This document shows positions 9,429-16,555 of a stretch of 64,000 nt of DNA, piece by piece. A program made the translations under genes and the position numbers. The first letter of the stretch is position 1. Each line of letters opens with the position of its first letter. Source of the stretch: Actinomycetota bacterium (GTDB taxonomy: Bacteria > Actinomycetota > Coriobacteriia > Anaerosomatales > Anaerosomataceae). Location: positions 367,776 to 431,775 of the forward strand of contig SBEH01000001.1 in assembly GCA_009668945.1 (NCBI GenBank), in the 5' to 3' direction. Under the pieces are notes generated by a model, which searched no databases, was not told the DNA's origin, and was given only the letters and a program-made list of their open reading frames with translations.

Positions 9429-9642
9429 ACGGATCGCCACCTCTTCTTCGGCACTTGCATGTCGAAAGAGCCCCCACAGGCGGTCCGGCCGCTTCCCGCT
9501 GTCCCCTGGCGAGAAATGAAGAACCGGCCGAACTCGATCAGCCGGTTGCGCCACTGGCTCCCCGTCACCCAGGCGCCCAAATGCAGGTGACGGTTCTATG
9601 CCGAAGATCTGACTACGGGCACTTCCAATCCACCCACAGTCA
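9429..9642 (-). promoter_or_regulatory. Long structured 5' leader of the multiheme cytochrome (unassigned)
   Basis: From the inferred transcription start (about 9642) to the ATG is about 214 nt. It holds a perfect 8-bp hairpin, CCGTCACC/GGTGACGG around a 16-nt loop (about 9565-9596). A second hairpin is AACCGGC/GCCGGTT with a 12-nt loop (9522-9547), enclosed by TGGCG...CGCCA. A G-rich stretch then leads to the ribosome site GAAGAAGAGG. The architecture is riboswitch-like. I could not match it to a cyclic-di-GMP (GEMM), SAM, TPP or cobalamin consensus, so function is left open. Confidence 0.5.
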
Positions 9643-9648
9643 TTCGGG

Positions 9649-9678
9649 ATTATCGAGGGACATCCTGCCTCAGGTCAA
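9649..9678 (-). promoter_or_regulatory. Sigma-70-type promoter of the multiheme cytochrome
   Basis: TTGACC (9678-9673) and GATAAT (9654-9649) each match consensus at 5 of 6 positions and are separated by 18 bp. The predicted start is near 9642. This is the best-looking promoter in the window. Confidence 0.72.
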
Positions 9679-9684
9679 CGGATT

Positions 9685-9702
9685 TTGTGACGAATCTCAC
9701 AA
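9685..9702. promoter_or_regulatory. CRP/FNR-like palindrome upstream of the cytochrome promoter
   Basis: TTGTGA-N6-TCACAA is a perfect 18-bp inverted repeat. It is essentially the core recognised by cAMP-receptor-protein-type regulators and close to FNR half-sites. Its centre (9693.5) is about 51 bp before the predicted start and just upstream of the -35, a position typical of activator binding. Confidence 0.6.
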
Positions 9703-9759
9703 TCATCCGAAAGTATGACCTCGCATCGCCCGTGAGGGGGCGGACCGGGGCGCGGGCCT

Positions 9760-10923
9760 CTACCGCGCGGCGCCGTCGACCAGGAATCTTCGGGAATCCC
9801 CGGTCGACTGCGCCCGCATGAGCGCGGTCGGATCGCCCTGAAGTGCGTTACCTTCGATGAACAGCACGCCGTCGCCATCGGCGGTCCAGCGCAGCGGATA
9901 GCACTCGCGCCGCACGCATAGCGATGCCGGCGCACCGCCCGCCGTCGGCACCGCGAACATCCGTGAGTACCCGTCGTCACCGCGCTCGGCGTAGACGAGA
10001 TGGGTCGCGTCCGGAGACAGAAGCATGTCCCCCAGCGTGACCGCGCGCTCCGAATCCGGTGCGCCCACGAGCGTGCGCTCGCCCTGCCCGGTCGCGCCTA
10101 TCGCCCGCAGCGACGCCGCACCGTCGGCGGCCATCGCGCCGAAGAAGATCGTGGCGCCGTCAGCTGCAATCCCGGTCACGGTACGGCTCGCGCGCAGGCG
10201 GGTGAGCGCGCCGGCGCGCCAGACCGAGATCTCACCTGTCGGCGCCAGTCCCACAACCGTCCCGTCGGCCACAGAGACGCTAGGCATCTCGCCGGCGAAG
10301 AGCTCGGCTGCGCCACTGCCGTCGCGGGCGACGCGCAGCACGCTAGGTCCCGGTGCCGTGTACGCGAGCCACGCCGAATCCGGCGCCCACGACGGCGGGT
10401 CCTGCAGCGCCGGCCCGATCGCGACCACGACGCCGGATGCTGTGTCCGCCAGCGCGAGCGCACCGGTGCCCGCGTCAACGAACGCGATCAGCGTGCCGTC
10501 GGGCGAGAGCGTCTGCACGCCCGCAGCCGAGGCCGCCACCCGCCGCTCCCCACTGCCGTCCTCGGCAGCCACGCACAGCCAGCCGTCCCGCCGGTACGAG
10601 ACCAGCGCGGCGCGCACGAACTCGCTCTGCGCGGGAGCCGCAGTTCCGGTATCGGCGACAGGCTCCTGCTCGTTGGCGGCCGTATCCGCTCCCGGTCGCA
10701 CCGGCAGCGTGGTCTCGCTCGTCTCCTCGGCGGGGACTATGGTGCGGCTCGTCTCGCCCCCGGGCGCCTGCGCGGGCCCGCGCGCGGCCGACGCCGCAAG
10801 CGCACCCGCGACCGCGACCAGCGCGAACGCGGCGGCTCCGGCGACGTACGCCCACCGCCGCCTGCGCGAGAGCGACCGCCAGTACGAGCCGCGCATCGCC
10901 TCGAAGTCGGGCCGCTCCGTCAC
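9760..10923 (-). CDS. Membrane-anchored TolB-like beta-propeller protein
   Basis: The protein has 387 aa. A short basic cytoplasmic segment is followed by one transmembrane helix (about 25-47), an acidic Thr/Glu/Pro-rich linker to about residue 100, and then repeated blades. The blades carry the LSPDGTLIAFV / WAPDSAWLAYT / LSPDATHLVYA signature of PD40/WD40-like (TolB-type) propellers. It is therefore probably an extracytoplasmic sensor or scaffold tethered to the membrane. The start is GTG at 10923 behind a G-rich GGGGGG. The gene begins 27 bp after the isocitrate/isopropylmalate dehydrogenase stop and is likely co-transcribed with it. No enzymatic motif is visible. It has no obvious link to the dehydrogenase reaction. 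Confidence 0.7.
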   Translation of the reverse strand: MTERPDFEAMRGSYWRSLSRRRRWAYVAGAAAFALVAVAGALAASAARGPAQAPGGETSRTIVPAEETSETTLPVRPGADTAANEQEPVADTGTAAPAQSEFVRAALVSYRRDGWLCVAAEDGSGERRVAASAAGVQTLSPDGTLIAFVDAGTGALALADTASGVVVAIGPALQDPPSWAPDSAWLAYTAPGPSVLRVARDGSGAAELFAGEMPSVSVADGTVVGLAPTGEISVWRAGALTRLRASRTVTGIAADGATIFFGAMAADGAASLRAIGATGQGERTLVGAPDSERAVTLGDMLLSPDATHLVYAERGDDGYSRMFAVPTAGGAPASLCVRRECYPLRWTADGDGVLFIEGNALQGDPTALMRAQSTGDSRRFLVDGAAR

Positions 10924-10950
10924 CGTCGGCGCCCCCCGGGTCGTGTGCCG

Positions 10951-12042
10951 CTACAGGCGCTCGATCAGCGCGTCGGCGTACGCCTGCGTGCCCACGGCAC
11001 CGTCGGTGGTGCCGAATCGCGAGCGCTTGATGTCGTACGTCACGCGCTCGCCCTCGCCGATGACCGCGCGCACTGCGGCGAGAATCCGTCCGGCGGCATC
11101 GGTCTCACCGAGGTGCTTGAGCATCAGCATCGCCGAGAGGATCTCGGCAGTCGGGTTGGCCATGTCCTTGCCCGCGTACTTCGGCGCGCTGCCGTGCACC
11201 GGCTCGAAGACCGCGCACTCGGCGCCGATGTTCGCGCCCGGCGCGATGCCCAGGCCCCCGATGAGGCCGGCCGAGAGGTCGGAGAGGATGTCGCCGTAGA
11301 GGTTCGGCAGCACGAGCACGTCCCACCACTCGGGATGGAGCACGAGCTGCATGCATGTTGCGTCGACGATGTAGTCCTCGAACGCGACGCCCGAGCCCGC
11401 GTACTCCTCGGCCACCTCGCGCGCGACTTTGAGGAACAGGCCGTCGCTGTGCTTCAGGATGTTGGCCTTGTGGACCGCGGTGACCTTCTTCCGGCCGTTG
11501 GCGATCGCGTAGTCGAACGCGTACTTCACGATGCGCCGAGTGCCGGTGATGCTGATCGGCTTCAGCGAGATGCCGGAATCCGGCCGGATCGTGCCGACGC
11601 CTTCCGCGGCCGCGAACTCGATGAGCCTGCGAGCACCGTCGCTCCCTTCGGGGAACTCGATGCCGGCGTAGAGGTCCTCCGTATTCTCGCGCACGAGCAC
11701 GATGTCGATGTCGTCGTAGCGCGCGCCGCTGCCGGCGATCGAGAACGCCGGGCGCAGGCAGGCGTAGAGGTCGAGTTCCTTGCGGATGGCCACGTTCACG
11801 CTGCGGAAGCCGGTGCCCACGGGCGTGGTGATCGGGCCCTTGATCGCGACCTTGTTCTTGCGGATCGAGTCAAGCACATGCTGCGGAAGCGGCGTGCCGT
11901 ACTTGTCCATCACGTCCGCGCCGGCTTCCGCGATCTCCCACTCGATGTCGACGCCGGCGGCTTCCACCACGCGGCGCATCGCGGTCGTGAGCTCCGGACC
12001 GATGCCGTCGCCGGGGATGAGGGTCACGGTGTGCTTGGCCAT
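10951..12042 (-). CDS. NAD-type isocitrate/isopropylmalate dehydrogenase family protein
   Basis: This 363 aa beta-decarboxylating dehydrogenase converts a 3-substituted malate to a 2-oxo acid, reducing NAD(P) and releasing CO2. It has the family opening LIPGDGIGPEL, the substrate segment GFRSVNVAIRKELDLYACLRP, the conserved Tyr in RENTEDLYAGIE (about 138) and the metal-site GDILSDLSAGLIGG. The S-x-N-x3-R pattern plus RENTEDLYAG resembles NAD-dependent isocitrate dehydrogenases more than canonical LeuB. Homoisocitrate or isopropylmalate use cannot be excluded from sequence. It is the only such enzyme in the window and could serve the leuA/leuC/leuD-like genes 4-7 kb away. The ATG at 12042 follows GGAGG with 10 nt spacing. 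Confidence 0.85.
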   Translation of the reverse strand: MAKHTVTLIPGDGIGPELTTAMRRVVEAAGVDIEWEIAEAGADVMDKYGTPLPQHVLDSIRKNKVAIKGPITTPVGTGFRSVNVAIRKELDLYACLRPAFSIAGSGARYDDIDIVLVRENTEDLYAGIEFPEGSDGARRLIEFAAAEGVGTIRPDSGISLKPISITGTRRIVKYAFDYAIANGRKKVTAVHKANILKHSDGLFLKVAREVAEEYAGSGVAFEDYIVDATCMQLVLHPEWWDVLVLPNLYGDILSDLSAGLIGGLGIAPGANIGAECAVFEPVHGSAPKYAGKDMANPTAEILSAMLMLKHLGETDAAGRILAAVRAVIGEGERVTYDIKRSRFGTTDGAVGTQAYADALIERL

Positions 12043-12103
12043 GCTCGGACTACCTCCGAAGGTTCGTCGTCGTGTCCTGCGATTGTACGCGAGCCTGCAC
12101 AGT

Positions 12104-12131
12104 TTGGCTTCTGGTTACACATTGGTATACT
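12104..12131 (+). promoter_or_regulatory. Promoter of the antitoxin-doc operon
   Basis: TTGGCT (12104-12109) and TATACT (12126-12131) are 16 bp apart. The start would be near 12138, leaving about 40 nt of leader before the antitoxin ATG. The intergenic segment is AT-richer than its surroundings. A minus-strand TACAAT facing the dehydrogenase lies in the same gap. Confidence 0.55.
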
Positions 12132-12176
12132 CACGGTAAGTACATTCCTCTACGCTGCCGCGTGGAGGTGATGCCG

Positions 12177-12425
12177 ATGGGATGTGCAACGACTATGCGC
12201 AAGAAGCTCGTGAAGCACGGGAACAGCAGGGCGCTCATCATCGACAAGGCGATTCTGGAGCTGCTGCATGCCGACGATGACACGACGTTCGAGATCGAGA
12301 TGCACGCCCAGGGTGTGCTCTTGACTCCGGTGACGAACGCGACCGAGCGTGCCAGCAGGTTCGAGACCGCAGTCCGCGAGTCGTTGGAGAAGTACGGCGA
12401 CGTGTATCGCAGACTGGCCGAGTAG
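12177..12425 (+). CDS. AbrB/MazE-type antitoxin
   Basis: The protein has 82 aa. An N-terminal swapped-hairpin DNA-binding segment (MRKKLVKHGNSRALIIDKAI, about residues 7-26) is followed by DTTFEIEMHAQGVLLTPV, the AbrB/SpoVT/MazE pattern. A C-terminal helix (FETAVRESLEKYGDVYRRLAE) probably caps the toxin. It should bind its own promoter and neutralise the downstream Doc toxin. The ATG at 12177 has GGAGG 8 nt upstream; 12171 is too close to that site and 12195 would need no ribosome site. Its stop and the toxin GTG are separated by 2 bp. Confidence 0.85.
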   Translation: MGCATTMRKKLVKHGNSRALIIDKAILELLHADDDTTFEIEMHAQGVLLTPVTNATERASRFETAVRESLEKYGDVYRRLAE

Positions 12426-12427
12426 CC

Positions 12428-12823
12428 GTGGATCCGCTGTTTCTCACCTACGACGAGGTGATTCGAATCCACGTCATCCAAGTCGAGTTGTACGGTGGCT
12501 CGCATGGTGTGCGCGACCAGGGGCTCCTCGATTCGGCGCTCGCCATGCCGAAGGCCGGTTTCGGTGATGACTACCTGCACGTGGACATCTTCGAGATGGC
12601 GGCGGCGTACCTGTATCACATCGCCCTGAACCACCCGTTCGTCGACGGGAACAAGCGCACGGCCACCCACGCCACCGATGTCTTCCTGCGCCTGAACGGG
12701 CACTCGCTGGAGTTCGCTGACGATGCGCTGTACGACCTCGTCATCGGCGTGTGCGAGGGCACGGTCACCAAGAAGCAGCTGGCGGCAGCTTTCCGGGAGA
12801 ACTCCGCGCCGTTCGGGGACTAG
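12428..12823 (+). CDS. doc: Doc (death-on-curing) family toxin
   Basis: This 131 aa Fic-fold protein has the motif HPFVDGNKRT (69-78). As in phage P1 Doc, Lys replaces the second Gly of the Fic HxFx(D/E)GNGR loop. Doc proteins with this variation phosphorylate elongation factor Tu rather than adding AMP, and so stop translation. The GTG start at 12428 lies 2 bp after the antitoxin stop, so the two are translationally coupled. The AbrB-type antitoxin replaces the Phd antitoxin of the classical system. The pair occupies about 700 bp between two minus-strand gene groups, a common place for insertion of such modules. Confidence 0.9.
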   Translation: MDPLFLTYDEVIRIHVIQVELYGGSHGVRDQGLLDSALAMPKAGFGDDYLHVDIFEMAAAYLYHIALNHPFVDGNKRTATHATDVFLRLNGHSLEFADDALYDLVIGVCEGTVTKKQLAAAFRENSAPFGD

Positions 12824-12834
12824 CGAGCGGTCTG

Positions 12835-13290
12835 CTACAGCCAGCCCAGCCTCTGTAGCGTCACGATGTGGTAGCCCACGAGCCCCGCGAACAGCGCAAG
12901 CGCGACAAGCGCCAGCGCCAGGACCGACCGGCGTCGACGCCCGTGCCAGATCACGACACTCACGACGAGCATGGCGCCGACCTTCGTCCACACAGCGATC
13001 CACGGACTCTCAGCGCTTGCCGCGGCCAGTACCGGGTTGGACTCCCGCGCGATTCCCAGACCGAGCTCGGCGGCCGTGAACCACCCGTCAACGAGCGAGA
13101 GCACGTTCAGCAGCACGATGACGGCCGCAACCGTCCACGGATGGTCGCGCATTCCGCCCAGCAAGGGATAGCGCTTCCTTCGATCGAAGCCGTGCCGGCG
13201 CTCAAAGAAGCGGTACCGTCGCCTCGTCCGTTGTTGGGCCGTGCGGCGGTCGGCGCCGTCCCAGACGGTCCGCGGACTGGCGTCACTCAC
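12835..13290 (-). CDS. DUF5658-like small membrane protein
   Basis: The protein has 151 aa. A basic N-terminal 45 residues (TRRRYRFFERRHGFDRRKR) is followed by three or four transmembrane segments: about 53-72 (AAVIVLLNVLSLVDGWFTAAEL), about 97-112, and 119-142 (VLALALVALALFAGLVGY). The order and the DGWFTAAELGLG..ESNP segment resemble the DUF5658 family, whose function is unknown. Its GTG (13290) overlaps the TGA of the upstream GGDEF-EAL gene by 4 bp. The two are therefore translationally coupled, which suggests a linked role, but no partner function can be read from sequence. Confidence 0.65.
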   Translation of the reverse strand: MSDASPRTVWDGADRRTAQQRTRRRYRFFERRHGFDRRKRYPLLGGMRDHPWTVAAVIVLLNVLSLVDGWFTAAELGLGIARESNPVLAAASAESPWIAVWTKVGAMLVVSVVIWHGRRRRSVLALALVALALFAGLVGYHIVTLQRLGWL

Positions 13291-15959
13291 GCGGGCAGTC
13301 CGCCACCCAGTGTCGCCGTGTCCGCAAGGACGGCCCGGAACTCATCGGCAGGCATGTCCTTGGCGAACAGGAATCCCTGCGCGCTCGGACATGCCGCCTC
13401 CACTAGCACGCGTCTCTGGGCCTCGGTCTCGACTCCCTCGGCGATGACCTCTAGGTGCAGCGCCTTGCCGAGCGAGACGATCGCGCCAGCGATCGCTTTG
13501 CTCCCCTCGTCCTCGCACACGTCGCTCACGAACGTTCGGTCGACCTTCAGAACGTCGACCGGCAGCTGCTTGAGGTAGTCGAACGTGGAGTAGCCCGTTC
13601 CGAAGTCGTCGATCGCGATGCGCACACCCATGTCGCGAAGATCGCGGAATGCGCCGATGAGACGCGGCGCGTCTCGCATCGCCACCGATTCCGTCAGTTC
13701 GAGCGAGAGCTGCTTTGGGTCCAGCCCCGACTCGCCGAGCGCGGCGGCGACCTGCGTCACCAGATCGCAATCAGCTGCCTGCCGGGGCGAGAGGTTGACG
13801 GAGACCACCAGATCGTCGTGCCCCTGCTCGGCCCACTGCCGGGCCTCGCGACACGCCTGACGCAGCACCCAAGTTCCCAGCTCGGAGATGATCCCGGTCT
13901 CTTCGGCAAGCGGTATGAAGGTAAGCGGAGGAATAGGGCCGTGCACGGGATGACGCCACCGGCACAGAGCCTCCGCGCCCAACACGTGTCCGTCCGCGAG
14001 GCGCACGATCGGCTGATAGTGAAGCGCGATCTCGTCGCGCTCGATCGCATGCATCAGGTCGTTCTTCAGCGCAAACCGCTGCAGGGCAGCTTCGTTCATC
14101 GACGGCTCGAACTGCCGGTACGAGTTGCGTCCTTGCTCCTTGGCGACGTACATCGCCAGGTCCGCGTTCCGAAGCAGCATATCGGAGGGCGTGTCGTCTC
14201 CGTAGTGGAGCGAAATGCCTAGGCTCGCGGTCATCGAGATCTCGCCGGCGCTGGTCATGAACGGTTCGCGGAAGGTGTCGAGCACCTTCTCTGCGAGTAT
14301 CCCTGCGTCCTCCTCCGAGCGCACTTCCGGAAGCACCAGGACGAACTCATCGCCGGCGAGGCGCGCGAGGGTGTCATCCGCGCGGATGACGTCGTGCAGC
14401 CGCTCGGCGACGGCGAGCAGCAGCAGATCGCCGGTTCCGTGTCCTGCGGTGTCATTCACGCTCTTGAAGTGGTCGATATCCAGGACGATCAGGCCCAGGG
14501 GCTCACCAGAGCGCTTGGCGTGCGCGACCGCGACCTCGATGCGGTCCTGCAACAGCGCGCGGTTCGCAAGCCCCGTGAGCGGGTCGTGAAGCTCCATGTG
14601 TTCGATGGCCTCCTGCGCCAGGCGACGCTCGGAGATGTTGCGCACTACGCTGAGCAGCGCCTTGCGGCCGTGGTACGCGATAGCCGACGTCCTGACCTCG
14701 ACCGGGATCTGCTCGCCCGTGTCCGACTCCGCTATCGTCTCGATCACGCCACCGCCGGAATGCAGTGAGCCAAGAAGATGACGCCGGTACCCTTCGCGTT
14801 CCTCGGCTGTGACCCACCAGAGCTCGGGCGTCGAGAAGAACTGCTCGCGCGGCCGCCCGACGAGCACGCACATCGCTTCGTTGACGTAGAGCACGCAGAG
14901 ATCGTCGGCGTCTCGCACGATGATCCCGTCGCCGGCGTTGTCGAGAAGGAACGACTTGAACTCGAGCTCCTCCTCGGTCGCGAGGCTCTCGGTCTGCTCC
15001 CGCATGATGACCTGGATCCCCGGCTTCCCCTCGAAGACAAGCGGGGTGGCGATCGCCTCGGCGTAGAACGCACTCCCGTCCAGGCGCACGAAGCGTTCGA
15101 GCATCCTGGGCGCCTTCACCTTCTGTTCGGACATCATCTTGATGCGGCCCGCGACTGTGGGAAGGCTGTCGGGGTGCACGAAACTCATGACGGGCCTGCC
15201 GAGTACGTCTTCCGGCGAGGCCGCTCCGACCATTCGCGCGGCCGCCCGGTTCACGAACACGAGACCGCCGCCCGAGTGCACGAAGATGGCGTCGGGGGAG
15301 TCGTCTACGAGCACCCTGTACTGCTGCAGACGCTCCTCAGCCGCACGCCTGTTCTCCTCCGCATCGTGAAGACCGCTCAGGATCCGCTCGACGAGCAGCG
15401 GCGCTCCCTCCGCGGAGGTCATCTCATCCGGCGAGACGAACATCGCGTTCTCGCATGGGATGTCCGCCATGAGCAGCCAGGGGGTGCAGAGGATCGCGTC
15501 CGCAACCGCGTCGGCGTCGAAACAGCTGGCATCATACAGAAGCACCGCGACCACCCCGGCTTCGGGCAGTTGCCCGTCCATCGCGGATTGAATGGACAGT
15601 ACGCGCGGAGATTGCGCGAGCGAGCCGAAAGCGCTCACGGCCTCGATGAGTAGGATGGGGACGGTGGCGTCCAGTCCGGTGCCGCAAGCGGTGATGGCGG
15701 CAGCTACGTCATCCGGTCCGTCCCAGGGACGTTCGATCGCCGAACAGCGGCAGTCCGGGGCAGCCTTAGTGACCTCGGCGATGAACGCAGCGTCCCCGAG
15801 CGCTCCCACCGAGCGTCCCGCGGTCACGGCCTCCGCGGCAAGCGCCGCAGCGACCTCGTGGACTTCGGCGGTCGAGCGCAGCACCGCACACGCCCGTGCC
15901 GGCGCGGTGAGGCGCGACACAGACTCGCGAAGAGCCTCGGGCGTCCATCCGCTCGTCAC
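13287..15959 (-). CDS. Sensor diguanylate cyclase/phosphodiesterase (MEDS-like - PAS - PAS - GGDEF - EAL)
   Basis: The protein has 890 aa and no transmembrane helix. In order it has an N-terminal MEDS-like sensory region (about 10-180), two PAS domains (about 215-335 and 345-470), a GGDEF domain (about 480-640) with motif LAGDEF (about 536), and an EAL domain (640-885). The EAL domain carries GAEALCRW, DDFGTGYS and VIAEGVET. The AGDEF variant is often still active, and the EAL residues look intact, so it could make and/or break cyclic-di-GMP. I chose the GTG at 15959, which has GGAAGGA 6 nt upstream. Extending to the TTG at 16037 would run through the likely -10 (TATACT, near 16026). The coupled membrane protein follows. 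Confidence 0.9.
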   Translation of the reverse strand: MTSGWTPEALRESVSRLTAPARACAVLRSTAEVHEVAAALAAEAVTAGRSVGALGDAAFIAEVTKAAPDCRCSAIERPWDGPDDVAAAITACGTGLDATVPILLIEAVSAFGSLAQSPRVLSIQSAMDGQLPEAGVVAVLLYDASCFDADAVADAILCTPWLLMADIPCENAMFVSPDEMTSAEGAPLLVERILSGLHDAEENRRAAEERLQQYRVLVDDSPDAIFVHSGGGLVFVNRAAARMVGAASPEDVLGRPVMSFVHPDSLPTVAGRIKMMSEQKVKAPRMLERFVRLDGSAFYAEAIATPLVFEGKPGIQVIMREQTESLATEEELEFKSFLLDNAGDGIIVRDADDLCVLYVNEAMCVLVGRPREQFFSTPELWWVTAEEREGYRRHLLGSLHSGGGVIETIAESDTGEQIPVEVRTSAIAYHGRKALLSVVRNISERRLAQEAIEHMELHDPLTGLANRALLQDRIEVAVAHAKRSGEPLGLIVLDIDHFKSVNDTAGHGTGDLLLLAVAERLHDVIRADDTLARLAGDEFVLVLPEVRSEEDAGILAEKVLDTFREPFMTSAGEISMTASLGISLHYGDDTPSDMLLRNADLAMYVAKEQGRNSYRQFEPSMNEAALQRFALKNDLMHAIERDEIALHYQPIVRLADGHVLGAEALCRWRHPVHGPIPPLTFIPLAEETGIISELGTWVLRQACREARQWAEQGHDDLVVSVNLSPRQAADCDLVTQVAAALGESGLDPKQLSLELTESVAMRDAPRLIGAFRDLRDMGVRIAIDDFGTGYSTFDYLKQLPVDVLKVDRTFVSDVCEDEGSKAIAGAIVSLGKALHLEVIAEGVETEAQRRVLVEAACPSAQGFLFAKDMPADEFRAVLADTATLGGGLPA

Positions 15960-16054
15960 TGCCGGTCCTTCCGCATGCGGACATGCGCGAGCGCCGGGCC
16001 CCTTCCGGAACGCGCACAAGGAGTATACCCGACGCAAGACCCGTTCGCGCGACT

Positions 16055-16555
16055 CTAGACCGCGAAGCCACCGTGCTTGCGGAAGTGCGCGACAAGGCCG
16101 CCGTCGGCGAGAAGCTGCGCCATCACCGGCGGGAGCGGTGCGAAGGGGATCTCCGTGCCCTGCGCGAGGTTCTTGAGCACGCCGGCCTCAAGATCGAGTT
16201 CGAGATCATCGCCATCGGAGATGAGGTCCGTGTCGCACTCCACCACCGGCAGGCCGGTGTTGATCGCGTTGCGGTAGAAGATGCGCGCGAAGCTCTTGGC
16301 GAGCACCGCCTTCGTGTTGGAGTGGATGAGCACGAGCGGCGCCTGCTCGCGGCTCGAACCCATGCCGAAGTTCTTGCCGGCCACGAGGAAGCCGCCGGAA
16401 GGCTTCACCTTGTTGTAGTACTCGGCATCCAGGTCCTCCATCGCATGGACCGCCATCGCCTCCATGTCCGCCGACTTGAACTTGTACTTGCCGCTGATGA
16501 TGTAGTCGGTGTTGATGTCGTCACCGTACTTGAACGCCCTAGCCGTGATCGCCAT
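16055..16555 (-). CDS. leuD: 3-isopropylmalate dehydratase small subunit (LeuD family)
   Basis: The protein has 166 aa, the swivelling domain of the split aconitase family. With the adjacent LeuC it isomerises 2-isopropylmalate, or a related tricarboxylic acid, through a dehydrated intermediate. It has DDINTDYII (12-20) and the substrate-positioning GSSREQAPL (about 67-75). The specificity loop reads SGKYKFKS (about 21-28). It is neither the YLVM type of isopropylmalate isomerases nor the YLRT type of homoaconitases. It resembles LeuD/DmdB proteins of anaerobes, so substrate is not certain. The ATG immediately abuts the leuC stop. Confidence 0.9.
   Translation of the reverse strand: MAITARAFKYGDDINTDYIISGKYKFKSADMEAMAVHAMEDLDAEYYNKVKPSGGFLVAGKNFGMGSSREQAPLVLIHSNTKAVLAKSFARIFYRNAINTGLPVVECDTDLISDGDDLELDLEAGVLKNLAQGTEIPFAPLPPVMAQLLADGGLVAHFRKHGGFAV

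Noticed and set aside
9429-9642. Cyclic-di-GMP (GEMM) riboswitch in the cytochrome leader
   Set aside because: The A-rich joining segments and the GNRA-loop/receptor pattern of the GEMM consensus are not present, so I report only an unassigned structured leader.
10000-12171. 723-codon open frame opposite the propeller and dehydrogenase genes
   Set aside because: It spans two genuine minus-strand genes and their gap, has no family signal, and is explained by high GC third positions.
16038-16054. TTG start at 16037 for the GGDEF-EAL protein
   Set aside because: It would be translated through the TATACT promoter element and has no ribosome site. The GTG at 15959 has one.
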